Shown here: positions 8,678 through 15,379 of the stretch, piece by piece | Numbering within the stretch: position 1 is the first letter of the stretch | Layout of the letters: each line of letters begins with the position of its first letter | DNA from: a virus | DNA: 34,346 nt | Strand: one strand, 5' to 3' | IMG/VR virus record: IMGVR_UViG_3300025133_009307 | Span: 1-34,346 of that record | Translations under genes and position numbers: made by a program | The notes under the pieces: generated by a model | Database searches by the model: none | Told to the model about the DNA's origin: nothing | What the model saw: only the letters and a program-made list of their open reading frames with translations

Positions 8678-9645
8678 GTTCTTCCTACGTGGTTTAGTGA
8701 TAAAAATAGCCTATCAACATTGAATGTCTGAATACCCTCTCTAATGAGAATTCTCATAACGCTAATCTTGCTTCTTGATGGTTTGAAATTATCAAAAGTA
8801 TAACCTATTTTTGAAATTTGCTGACTTGATAAATTTCCTGTATCAAGATATATAAGTGACCAATTTCGCTTGATTAGTGTTTCAGACTCCGAGATATTTT
8901 TAATTGCCTTTAAATTATTACCCTCTGCAAGCATCAATTTACATCTAGAAGTTATATCTTGTATGGAAAGAATTGATGATTGAGCAAAATCTGGAAATCT
9001 CTTGGCCAGCGTTTTAAATCCTACTCTATCTACTCCGTCAATATTATCTGAAGGATCTCCGCATATTGCCTTAGCCAGACAAAAATTTTCTGGAGATATT
9101 CCAAACTTTTCTGTCACTTCTATTCTAGTTATTAGCTTTTTCCATGTGGGAGAGTAGATAATTGTATGATTGTCTAAAAGCTGATAGAAGTCTTTATCAG
9201 ATGAGATTATTAACTTTTTGTTATTCTTGAATGTGTATTTTGAAATATAACCTATCACATCATCTGCTTCACAGTCAGGAACATACATTTGAATTATTGG
9301 TAAATTCTTCATTATCTCTACCAGGGTAGAGATTTGATGATTTCTATTTTCTACTGTATCTGGCATTTCTCCATCTTCGTAGAATCTATTTAGTTTTTCG
9401 GGACGTCTCTTCTGTTTGTAGTCACCGTATATAGACCTCTTCTTAGATGATCCTCCGCCCTCCCAGACAACTATCACCTTAGAAGGCTTAAATCTTTCAG
9501 AAAAATCTGCTATAGCATACATGAATCCAACAATTCCGCCCACGTGCTCACCGTTTACACCGGTCGCAGGATGTGCGACAAAGTGTCTTGTGAATAAGTT
9601 TAAGGCATCGACTATTAATACTAAATCATTACTAGCTGTCTTCAT
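8674..9645 (-). CDS. 5'-3' exonuclease / flap endonuclease (FEN, T4 RNase H-like)
   Basis: A 323-aa nuclease of the PolI N-terminal/T4 RNase H family, probably removing RNA primers and 5' flaps. Metal-ligand acids are visible: Asp13 in IVDALN, the CEADD cluster at 125-129, SSDKDF at 148-153 and GDPSDNIDGV at 196-205. These are followed by the helix-three-turn-helix GVDRVGFKTLAKRF (204-217) that binds the DNA backbone. It stands alone rather than being fused to a polymerase, which fits the stand-alone family A polymerase at 15380-16573. It overlaps recA by 14 nt and the helicase by 4 nt, so the three are coupled. The ribosome binding site is weak. Confidence 0.92.
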   Translation of the reverse strand: MKTASNDLVLIVDALNLFTRHFVAHPATGVNGEHVGGIVGFMYAIADFSERFKPSKVIVVWEGGGSSKKRSIYGDYKQKRRPEKLNRFYEDGEMPDTVENRNHQISTLVEIMKNLPIIQMYVPDCEADDVIGYISKYTFKNNKKLIISSDKDFYQLLDNHTIIYSPTWKKLITRIEVTEKFGISPENFCLAKAICGDPSDNIDGVDRVGFKTLAKRFPDFAQSSILSIQDITSRCKLMLAEGNNLKAIKNISESETLIKRNWSLIYLDTGNLSSQQISKIGYTFDNFKPSRSKISVMRILIREGIQTFNVDRLFLSLNHVGRT

Positions 9646-10825
9646 TATCTTTTAGTGCTTCTGATATAGATTCAATTTCAATATATGACTCAGTATCGAT
9701 ATCGAGCGGATCTGTGGCAAACTTCTTTACCATCGCCTTATCTAGCAGGTCGTCTATAAATCTGCCATACTCAGGATTAGATATGATCTCATCAAACTTA
9801 GGTTTATGAAATTTCTTTTCAATAATGATTTCACCGGTTTTGGTGTCAGTTACACTTAACGTTTTCCATGAACCTGTTCCAGAAACAGCTATTTCATTTC
9901 CGCCTATAGCCTCAGGGCCATGCTTTCTCAATAAGTCAAATATCTGTTCGTGCTCTTTAATGCCTACACCGAAGTGAATTTCAAAATTTGCAGTTCTAAA
10001 CGGAGCAGCTACCTTATTTTTAATAGTCTTTGCTGACACATGGATGCCAATTACATCATCTCCGTCTTTAATCTGCTGACCAGCACCTAATTTTATCCTT
10101 GTAGTTGCGTGAAATGGAATTGCCTTCCCGCCGGGCGTTGTTGTGGGATCACCAAACATCACACCTATTTTCATTCTCGTCTGATTCAATATCACGAATA
10201 GGACATTTTGATCTCCAATGACGCCGGTTATCTTTCTCATTCCTTTCGATATTGTTCTTGCTTGTAGGCCTATTGTCTCTTTATCATAATCACCGAGCAA
10301 CTCTGCTTTTGGAGATGATGCTGCAACTGAATCCCAAATTATTGTGACAGGAACATCCTTATCCATTCCCTTTGACTTAAGAATAACAGACTCTGCTACT
10401 TTGAAGACTTCTTCTGTGCAGTGAGTATCGACGTATACAAACCTATTAGATACATCGACACCAAGCATTTGTAGATTTTCAACTGATGTGGCGTTTTCTG
10501 TGTCAATATACACAGCTATGCCGCCCATTTGTTGTGTAGTTCTAGCTATCTGTGTGGCTATGTGTGACTTCCCTATAGATGGTGGTCCAAATATCTCAAC
10601 AATTCTACCCTCTGGTAGCCCTCCGTCCCTTCTATTTGAACAAATATAGTCTAGTAGCTTGGATCCCGTTGATATCCACCGCTTAACGTGTGTTGGAGAT
10701 TCATCTTCGCTTAAGTTATATGCAACTCTTGCTCCGTGCTCTCTATTAAGAGCAACGATTAAGTCTGAAGTGAAATCTTCTATCTTGTCTTTATTTTTAT
10801 TTTTATTTTTATTTTTAGCTGGCAC
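9632..10825 (-). CDS. recA: RecA/UvsX-type recombinase
   Basis: A 397-aa strand-exchange ATPase for recombination-dependent replication and repair. Numbered from the start chosen here, Walker A GPPSIGKS is at 80-87 and the IDTENA segment (catalytic Glu) is near 107-112. Walker B IIWDS is at 162-166. The L2 DNA-binding loop runs from NQTRMKIGVMFG through TTTPGGKAIPFHA (214-240). The sequence is closer to bacterial RecA than to T4 UvsX by eye. I chose the GTG at 10825, with GAGGA 8-9 nt upstream; a TTG at 10846 lacks a site. The N-terminus encodes alternating Lys-Asn from a tandem AAAAAT hexamer, probably a disordered tail. The gene follows a terminator after the single-strand binding protein gene. 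Confidence 0.93.
   Translation of the reverse strand: MPAKNKNKNKNKDKIEDFTSDLIVALNREHGARVAYNLSEDESPTHVKRWISTGSKLLDYICSNRRDGGLPEGRIVEIFGPPSIGKSHIATQIARTTQQMGGIAVYIDTENATSVENLQMLGVDVSNRFVYVDTHCTEEVFKVAESVILKSKGMDKDVPVTIIWDSVAASSPKAELLGDYDKETIGLQARTISKGMRKITGVIGDQNVLFVILNQTRMKIGVMFGDPTTTPGGKAIPFHATTRIKLGAGQQIKDGDDVIGIHVSAKTIKNKVAAPFRTANFEIHFGVGIKEHEQIFDLLRKHGPEAIGGNEIAVSGTGSWKTLSVTDTKTGEIIIEKKFHKPKFDEIISNPEYGRFIDDLLDKAMVKKFATDPLDIDTESYIEIESISEALKDNEDS
10786..10818. repeat. TTTTTA hexanucleotide repeat inside the recA N-terminus
   Basis: About four to five tandem copies of the hexamer (AAAAAT on the coding strand) encode Lys-Asn repeats close to the start of RecA. Six-base units keep the reading frame, so copy-number change would lengthen or shorten the tail without breaking the gene. 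Confidence 0.7.
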
Positions 10826-10880
10826 TATTTGTATCCTCAAGTTCAAATATACAACAATAGCACAAAATGTTCATTGTTAC

Positions 10881-10914
10881 AATATAAAACGAGGGGCCCA
10901 AAGAGGACCCCTCG
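10881..10914 (-). terminator. Intrinsic terminator after the ssDNA-binding protein gene
   Basis: On the minus strand, 24 nt after the stop of the gp32-like gene, a GC-rich hairpin has outer arms CGAGGGG and CCCCTCG plus two inner G-C pairs after one mismatch. TTTTAT follows immediately. This is the standard form of a rho-independent terminator. It would allow high expression of the single-strand binding protein separately from recA and the genes beyond it. Confidence 0.85.
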
Positions 10915-10937
10915 ATTAATCAAATTAGAACAAGATA

Positions 10938-11726
10938 TTAATCTGTCATCAAGTCTGCGAATGCATCATCAATGTTTGAATATCCAGATCCGGTTCCCTG
11001 AGGTGTTTTAGCTTTATTGGTCGAAGTAGTGTTAGTACTTTCAGATGAGCTTCCTGAATCATATTCAGATTCACCTTCTCCCAGCCAGTCATTTACGATC
11101 TTTGAAAGTTCATCGTATGACTTACATTCCCAGAGATCATCCAAGTTCGGGATATTGCTCATCCACTCTTTTACCTGTGCGGGTGTTTCAGACAGAAGAG
11201 ACTGCTTTCCTCTCGGACGAACCTCAGTCATTGCCCACTTCTTTCCAGGCTGCTTAGAGCAAACCACTTTGATATCTCGTCCCTCAAGAGGATCAGTGAT
11301 ATCACCGTAATCTTCATCTAGCATCAAGCCAAGGAGTGCCTGGTAGACCATCTTTCCAAATCCCCAGATCTGTACACCCTTGTCTTCTTCACCTCGAACA
11401 ATTACTGGTGCATATGTTCTCATCTTAGGATATAGCTTCTTAGCTAGCTCATAAGATTCCTTTGATCCTTCCTCGCGAAGCTTGTTGATAAGCTCCTGAA
11501 TTGGATCGGGATTACCGAATTGATGAGGAGTTAGAAGTCCCCTTTCCTTTCCGATATTGTAATAGAACCAAAGCTCTTTGAAAGGCTGTCCCTCATTATC
11601 TGGGAAGGAGATCAGTCGAACAGTGTGTTCCTCTCCCTCTGTAGGTCGCCATGTTGAAGATCGATTCTTGTTAGTTCCACTCAACCGATCTAGTTTCTTA
11701 CGAATTGCATCAAAATCAACTGCCAT
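10938..11726 (-). CDS. Single-stranded DNA-binding protein, T4 gp32-like
   Basis: A 262-aa protein resembling the gp32-like SSBs of T4-type marine phages, which coat single-stranded DNA during replication and recombination. The N-terminal segment FDAIRKKLDRLSG is the likely cooperativity region. The OB-fold core follows (STWRPTEGEEHTVRLISFP, then the aromatic-rich FKELWFYYNIG). A Ser/Thr-rich linker ends in the acidic tail NIDDAFADLMTD, typical of partner-binding SSB tails. No Cys/His zinc site like that of T4 gp32 is apparent. The ATG at 11726 has GGAG 6 nt upstream, so I prefer it to an upstream TTG at 11738. The gene is followed by a strong terminator and preceded by a leader with repeats and a palindrome, so it may be a separately regulated unit. 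Confidence 0.88.
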   Translation of the reverse strand: MAVDFDAIRKKLDRLSGTNKNRSSTWRPTEGEEHTVRLISFPDNEGQPFKELWFYYNIGKERGLLTPHQFGNPDPIQELINKLREEGSKESYELAKKLYPKMRTYAPVIVRGEEDKGVQIWGFGKMVYQALLGLMLDEDYGDITDPLEGRDIKVVCSKQPGKKWAMTEVRPRGKQSLLSETPAQVKEWMSNIPNLDDLWECKSYDELSKIVNDWLGEGESEYDSGSSSESTNTTSTNKAKTPQGTGSGYSNIDDAFADLMTD

Positions 11727-11765
11727 TTTATACTCCAATGTTTATAATGTAGTTTTTAGTTTGTC

Positions 11766-11778
11766 TGTGCTTAGCACA
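11766..11778. promoter_or_regulatory. Palindrome upstream of the gp32-like gene
   Basis: TGTGCTTAGCACA is a perfect 6-1-6 palindrome about 40 nt upstream of the single-strand binding protein start. It could be an operator or an mRNA hairpin for autoregulation; T4 gp32 is known to control its own translation through its leader. Only the symmetry is observed. Confidence 0.35.
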
Positions 11779-11813
11779 ATTTAAAGGTACCCCAAAATAG
11801 GGCAATGTTCAAG

Positions 11814-11857
11814 ATTTAGTTTTTAGTTTTTAGTTTTTAATTTTTAGTTTTTAATTT
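11814..11857. repeat. TTTTTAG/TTTTTAA heptamer tandem repeat
   Basis: About six consecutive 7-nt units of TTTTTAG or TTTTTAA lie between the stop codons of the preceding gene and the leader of the gp32-like gene. A further TTTTTAG copy occurs near 11753. It is largely noncoding. The low-complexity, 7-base period differs from the hexamer in recA. It may reflect slippage or an unstructured, A-rich mRNA leader. Confidence 0.65.
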
Positions 11858-12129
11858 TTCTTTCTCTTAGTCTTTCTCCTTTTCTTTGATCCTCCAGCCG
11901 TACCGGTTGAAAACTCTTTTGCTTTCTTGACGATTCTATTAGGAGCGCCTGGATTGACAAGACTGCCACCTCCAAAGAAGCTAGCGTTTCGCTTAGTAAG
12001 CTTTTCATAGCTCTGCCCAGATCCAGTACCAAGAGGGCCAATCCATCCTGCGATATTTCCTGATCCGACCGTATTTTGTTCGTCCTCTCTCGAGATATCA
12101 TCTTCTTCTTCATCGTCTAATAGTTCTCT
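11851..12129 (-). CDS. -1 frame C-terminal extension of the virion-like protein upstream
   Basis: This frame has no ATG, GTG or TTG but encodes 92 ordinary-looking residues. It begins RELLDDEEEDDISRED, continues with a Gly-rich segment (GSGNIAGWIGPLGTGSG) and ends in a basic tail (KKRRKTKRKKN). It opens exactly at the A9 tract at the 3' end of the upstream 520-aa gene, in the -1 frame. Ribosomal slippage on AAA AAA AAA would therefore join the two into a protein of about 609 aa. A one-base error in the homopolymer is the alternative. The frame chosen by an ATG at 12113 (stop at 11844) is in the zero frame and gives a less protein-like sequence. Confidence 0.6.
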   Translation of the reverse strand, partial: RELLDDEEEDDISREDEQNTVGSGNIAGWIGPLGTGSGQSYEKLTKRNASFFGGGSLVNPGAPNRIVKKAKEFSTGTAGGSKKRRKTKRKKN

Positions 12130-13679
12130 TTTTTTTTATTTTCAGATATAATAGATTTTATTTTCCTTCGAATTATACTTCTAAGGGCAGCTTCTTTTAC
12201 AAGCTTATTTCTATCTTGATATGCGACAACTCCGCCGTCGGTTTTATATGCTACAGCAAATTCGTCATAGTCATCTAATGTTTCAAAATCAGAATCTGCA
12301 TCTTCCTTTGAAATGACTACGGGAACTGATCTGTATTCAAATCCTGTCGGCTGTGCTGCGTGATAAGATGGATAGTCTGGATATACAGACTCTCTTATAA
12401 AGCTTCTAAGCTCTTCAAGTGACATTTGTTCTCCTCCGGTCTGTGCAATTGCTTGGCGTAATTCTGATGGTAGTTCTACACCTGTTTCATTCGAGATCTT
12501 GTCAAGTGTTCCTTGAACAACTACATCACCTGGTGTTAGCTCTTCTGGATTGTGAAGAGCTCTATAAAATTCTCCAAGTCTTCTAAATGCCCTATCGGGA
12601 TAAAATATTACTGCCCTTAAAATTCCTCCGCCTTCCTCTAGCTTTGACATGTATTTCTGAACAGTCTCGGGACGGAGTGATCTTATCCACTCACTATATT
12701 TCTCAAGATATCCCGCTCCTTTTGTGGCCATATCAAACAACCATCGCTCAATAGGAATCATCTCTCCAAAAAATCCAGCAATACCTGTAGCAATATTTGC
12801 AGCAGGAACTGTCACTAGTTCTTCTGGTACTGCCGCTTGCGGGCCTGCAAAGCCTGCTGCAGTCGTTCCTACAGAATCGACTGTTTGAATAAGCGTCAAA
12901 ATAATAGATTTAAGCTGAGAGAGAAAATTATCAAACTCTTCTTTAATCGGGTCTGTATTTTCAACAGTAACCAGTGCCATGATATCTTGCCACTGCTGCT
13001 CATTATCAGATGTTAGAGCTGCAACAAATTGATTCTCTGGAACAGCTATCATTGTGACTAGAGAATCAGACGCTCCCTTTATCTTAGACATTGACCATCC
13101 AAGTAGAGCTGTTCCCAAAACTATGTCAACATAGGGAATTGCCATGCCTGCTGACTTGAGCGCTGCCGGAACAAGCTTCACAGCAGCTTGAGCTAATCCC
13201 TCATCTACTGTTTCATCACCTTCATTAAATACACTTAAAAGTGAGTATCTTGAATCACTAACAATATTGTCATCTTTAAATGTCATTTCTCTGATCCCTT
13301 GAATCTTTGGCCTCTTAATTTTAAAATCCTTTGGAAGCTTTCTACTTCTAATTGGGCTAGGCTCATCACCATAATAAATATCTTCGTCTTCGGCTTCTTG
13401 CTCAGGAAACATAGGAATATCTAAATAAACATCATCATATCCTGTATTTACTCTTGCAAGATATGATGAGAATGTAGAATCAGCTCCCTGAGTTGGTCTC
13501 CCAGTTCTAAAGTCTGGTAGTTTTCCGTGACCAATCTTTTGTTTATAATCGTCGCCGCCGCCCATGGCGCCGCCGATCGGGATTCCAATCCCCCTGCCGG
13601 ACCACACACCTTTTTCAGGTACATTATCCATAGAAGCTGCGTACTTCTTTTTAAATTGTTTAGACTTTAATGTTGCCAT
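12117..13679 (-). CDS. Unidentified, probably virion-associated protein
   Basis: A 520-aa protein I cannot assign. The N-terminus is basic and Gly-rich. A hydrophobic stretch at about 167-197 (AAVKLVPAALKSAGMAIPYV and onward) could be membrane-active. Further Ala/Val-rich hydrophobic segments lie around 260-310. The C-terminal part contains LRSIIRRKIKSIISENKKK, which resembles the LKxIIxEEL-type segment of the neighbouring 167-aa protein and of small virion proteins in large phages. It may be an internal or membrane-penetrating virion component; this is inference. No ribosome binding site is evident before the ATG. The coding frame ends at an A9 tract followed by TAG, where a -1 shift would add 92 residues. 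Confidence 0.75.
   Translation of the reverse strand: MATLKSKQFKKKYAASMDNVPEKGVWSGRGIGIPIGGAMGGGDDYKQKIGHGKLPDFRTGRPTQGADSTFSSYLARVNTGYDDVYLDIPMFPEQEAEDEDIYYGDEPSPIRSRKLPKDFKIKRPKIQGIREMTFKDDNIVSDSRYSLLSVFNEGDETVDEGLAQAAVKLVPAALKSAGMAIPYVDIVLGTALLGWSMSKIKGASDSLVTMIAVPENQFVAALTSDNEQQWQDIMALVTVENTDPIKEEFDNFLSQLKSIILTLIQTVDSVGTTAAGFAGPQAAVPEELVTVPAANIATGIAGFFGEMIPIERWLFDMATKGAGYLEKYSEWIRSLRPETVQKYMSKLEEGGGILRAVIFYPDRAFRRLGEFYRALHNPEELTPGDVVVQGTLDKISNETGVELPSELRQAIAQTGGEQMSLEELRSFIRESVYPDYPSYHAAQPTGFEYRSVPVVISKEDADSDFETLDDYDEFAVAYKTDGGVVAYQDRNKLVKEAALRSIIRRKIKSIISENKKKENY
12129..12137 (-). promoter_or_regulatory. A9 slippery tract, candidate -1 frameshift site
   Basis: In the coding strand AAT AAA AAA AAA GAG is followed ten bases later by the zero-frame TAG. 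Tandem AAA codons are a recognised slippery context for -1 slippage in bacteria. I did not identify a convincing downstream stimulatory hairpin by eye. Confidence 0.5.
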
Positions 13680-13715
13680 CGTAACTATACTTATGGCCGT
13701 CGGGCTATTAAATGT

Positions 13716-14219
13716 TTACCAGCCGCCAGCTTCTTCTACTTCTGGTACACCGCCGCCATACGGGACATCGAATCCCATCTTGATTCCTAAGATCGCCCCA
13801 ATTGCTGCCTGAACGTCCTCATCATCGGGATATTTTTCAGCAATTGACTGAAGTGCGTTAGCGAGAACCCTGCCCTTGCCCTGTCTAGCTGTTGTGTCTG
13901 GCTCTATTGTACCAAGCATCTCATCAAAGATGGGCCTTAACTGTGCTGACAGCTGCCCAGATACTGATCTTAAGCTCTCATATCCGAATGGAAGATTCTC
14001 TGAGTCTGCTTTTGGAAGAGCTCTACCTTTGTATCTCTCAATTCTTCCTGTGATCTCAGCGGGTTCATCTCCTTCTTCTGGCCTTGTGGGGTCTGCCATG
14101 ATAGAAAATGTCTTTTGATCATCACTGATCTTTAAAGTGTCAGGATTTACTCTCTCTCTAATTGCTCTTTGAAGCTCTTCTTGAATTATTCTTTTTAGTG
14201 TACTTGACTTAAGTTTCAT
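13716..14219 (-). CDS. Unidentified, probably virion-associated protein with LKRIIQEEL motif
   Basis: A 167-aa protein beginning MKLKSSTLKRIIQEELQRAI. From memory, the start MKL...LKxIIxEEL is a recurring N-terminus among small virion proteins of large T4-like marine phages, possibly a packaging or scaffold-type signal. The middle is charged; the C-terminus ends in a Gly-rich stretch (VPYGGGVPEVEEAGGW). No catalytic motif is visible. The ATG has GGAG 8 nt upstream. It lies directly before the 520-aa gene with a related C-terminal motif, so the two may belong to the same assembly step. Function unknown. Confidence 0.75.
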   Translation of the reverse strand: MKLKSSTLKRIIQEELQRAIRERVNPDTLKISDDQKTFSIMADPTRPEEGDEPAEITGRIERYKGRALPKADSENLPFGYESLRSVSGQLSAQLRPIFDEMLGTIEPDTTARQGKGRVLANALQSIAEKYPDDEDVQAAIGAILGIKMGFDVPYGGGVPEVEEAGGW

Positions 14220-14263
14220 TTAATCATCTCCTGATACACATAACTATTTAGATTCACTGCTAT

Positions 14264-14497
14264 TTACCACCAATCATCTCTAAATCTATTTCTAGCTGAA
14301 AGCTTATCGCTTAGCTTATGAATACCTTTGCTTGCTGTGTCTTTAAAGATGAATGGAAGTATTGAGTGTATGAATAGTATTATTCCAAGAACTAGCAAAA
14401 CTATACCTGTTCCCATGGCGAATCTTTGGTGAGAAAAATATGTTTCTCCTACTTCTCGAGGATGTTCTGTGAAAAGTGATTTAAGATATTTTATCAT
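14264..14497 (-). CDS. Small membrane protein, DUF6356-like
   Basis: A 77-aa protein with one strong transmembrane segment at about residues 28-51 (GTGIVLLVLGIILFIHSILP), flanked by charged ends. The pattern TEHPREVGETYFSHQRFA followed by the membrane segment and FKDTAS resembles, as I recall it, the bacterial DUF6356 family, common in Alphaproteobacteria. The match was not searched. The ATG at 14497 has GGAAG 5 nt upstream and is preferred to an ATG at 14509. Function unknown; it might alter the host inner membrane. Confidence 0.7.
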   Translation of the reverse strand: MIKYLKSLFTEHPREVGETYFSHQRFAMGTGIVLLVLGIILFIHSILPFIFKDTASKGIHKLSDKLSARNRFRDDWW

Positions 14498-14556
14498 AAT
14501 GACTTCCATATATTAAGTAATCTAAGATGTGGAAGCAGTATCCATGTATATAACTA

Positions 14557-14769
14557 TTACCTATCAGCTGTACCTTGTGTAGAAATGATTCGAAGTTCAT
14601 CGGACGGGTAGGTTCTAATTAATCCATTGCTCTCTAGAACAACTACACCAAATCCCATCATTCCGTGCAATGCTTTCGAATACATCTTAATAATTACGCC
14701 CTTTTTAAAATAAGGTTCTTCAGGGCCTTCCCAAAAAGGATAGTGACTTACAATATCACCTACTTTCAC
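14557..14769 (-). CDS. Small conserved-type phage protein of unknown function
   Basis: A 70-aa protein (MKVGDIVSHYPF...) with alternating beta-prone segments: VGDIV, KKGVIIKMY, FGVVVLESNG and YPSDELRII. This spacing is typical of small SH3-like barrels seen in phage genomes. There is no catalytic motif. It starts with GTG, with GAGG 6 nt upstream formed by the TGA stop of the HD-domain gene, which is 8 nt away. It is likely translated together with that gene. Confidence 0.65.
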   Translation of the reverse strand: MKVGDIVSHYPFWEGPEEPYFKKGVIIKMYSKALHGMMGFGVVVLESNGLIRTYPSDELRIISTQGTADR

Positions 14770-14777
14770 TAATAGCC

Positions 14778-15377
14778 TCAGAATGGAATAAATGAACTAG
14801 ATGTCTTGTGAATTGCCAGTGACTTTGCCTGTTGCAATGCTAGAGCGAGCGTTGGCTCACTTCCCACATAGAATCTATTCTCTTCAAAATGAGATCCCTG
14901 AGCTAGCTGGATAGCGATCCACTCATTACATGTTAGCTCTACACCAAAAGACTGTAGAAGAAAAAGCGTCCTATGCGACACAGACATCTTCTGTAAATCT
15001 TCATTATACTTGTACATCTGCCCTAGCTTGTCCCTATGCCAGTCAGAATCTTGATCTACAAATAGCTCTCTTTTACTACCACCTATCTTTCCAAGATCGT
15101 GAAGAAGTGAAACCTTTAGAATGGAAGCCACCTCTAGCCCAAGAGACTGAGAGTCATTTATCCCCCTAAGTGTTCCTGCAACTGAAAGTGAGTGCTCAAC
15201 AAGCCCACCAGGATATGCAGAATATTGATCTAGTCTTGGAGATGCGGGACACATAATTATTCTCTCTCCTAGCTCATCTAGCAGCTTATTTAAGTTATGA
15301 TCTGAGAGTCGCCTGCACAGTTTATCAAATGTTTCCCAATTTGATTCCATTTTATCTGGTGATAGAGATTTTGACAT
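14778..15377 (-). CDS. HD-domain metal-dependent phosphohydrolase
   Basis: A 199-aa protein with the HD signature: His62 in GGLVEHSLSV, the His93-Asp94 pair in SLLHDLGKIGG, and later His135 and His163 as possible additional ligands. HD proteins hydrolyse nucleotides or phosphodiesters; many phage members act on dNTPs, cyclic nucleotides or (p)ppGpp. The last canonical Asp is not obvious: the place where family members often have a D reads ALQQAKSLA. Metal binding may therefore be atypical. Start: two adjacent ATGs (15380 and 15377); the second sits 6 nt after AGGA. It directly follows the DNA polymerase gene (TAATG), suggesting a nucleotide-metabolism role, but the substrate is unknown. Confidence 0.75.
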   Translation of the reverse strand: MSKSLSPDKMESNWETFDKLCRRLSDHNLNKLLDELGERIIMCPASPRLDQYSAYPGGLVEHSLSVAGTLRGINDSQSLGLEVASILKVSLLHDLGKIGGSKRELFVDQDSDWHRDKLGQMYKYNEDLQKMSVSHRTLFLLQSFGVELTCNEWIAIQLAQGSHFEENRFYVGSEPTLALALQQAKSLAIHKTSSSFIPF

Positions 15378-15379
15378 CA

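Noticed and set aside
11739-11746. TATAAACA as a late promoter for the gp32-like gene
   Set aside because: It matches T4 late consensus at 7 of 8 bases but would start transcription almost at the start codon, leaving no room for the ribosome binding site.
11844-12113. 89-codon ATG-started ORF after the 520-aa gene
   Set aside because: It is in the same frame as the 520-aa gene, just past its TAG, and reads as low-quality sequence with no good ribosome binding site. The -1 frame over the same bases gives a far more protein-like sequence, so I annotate that instead.
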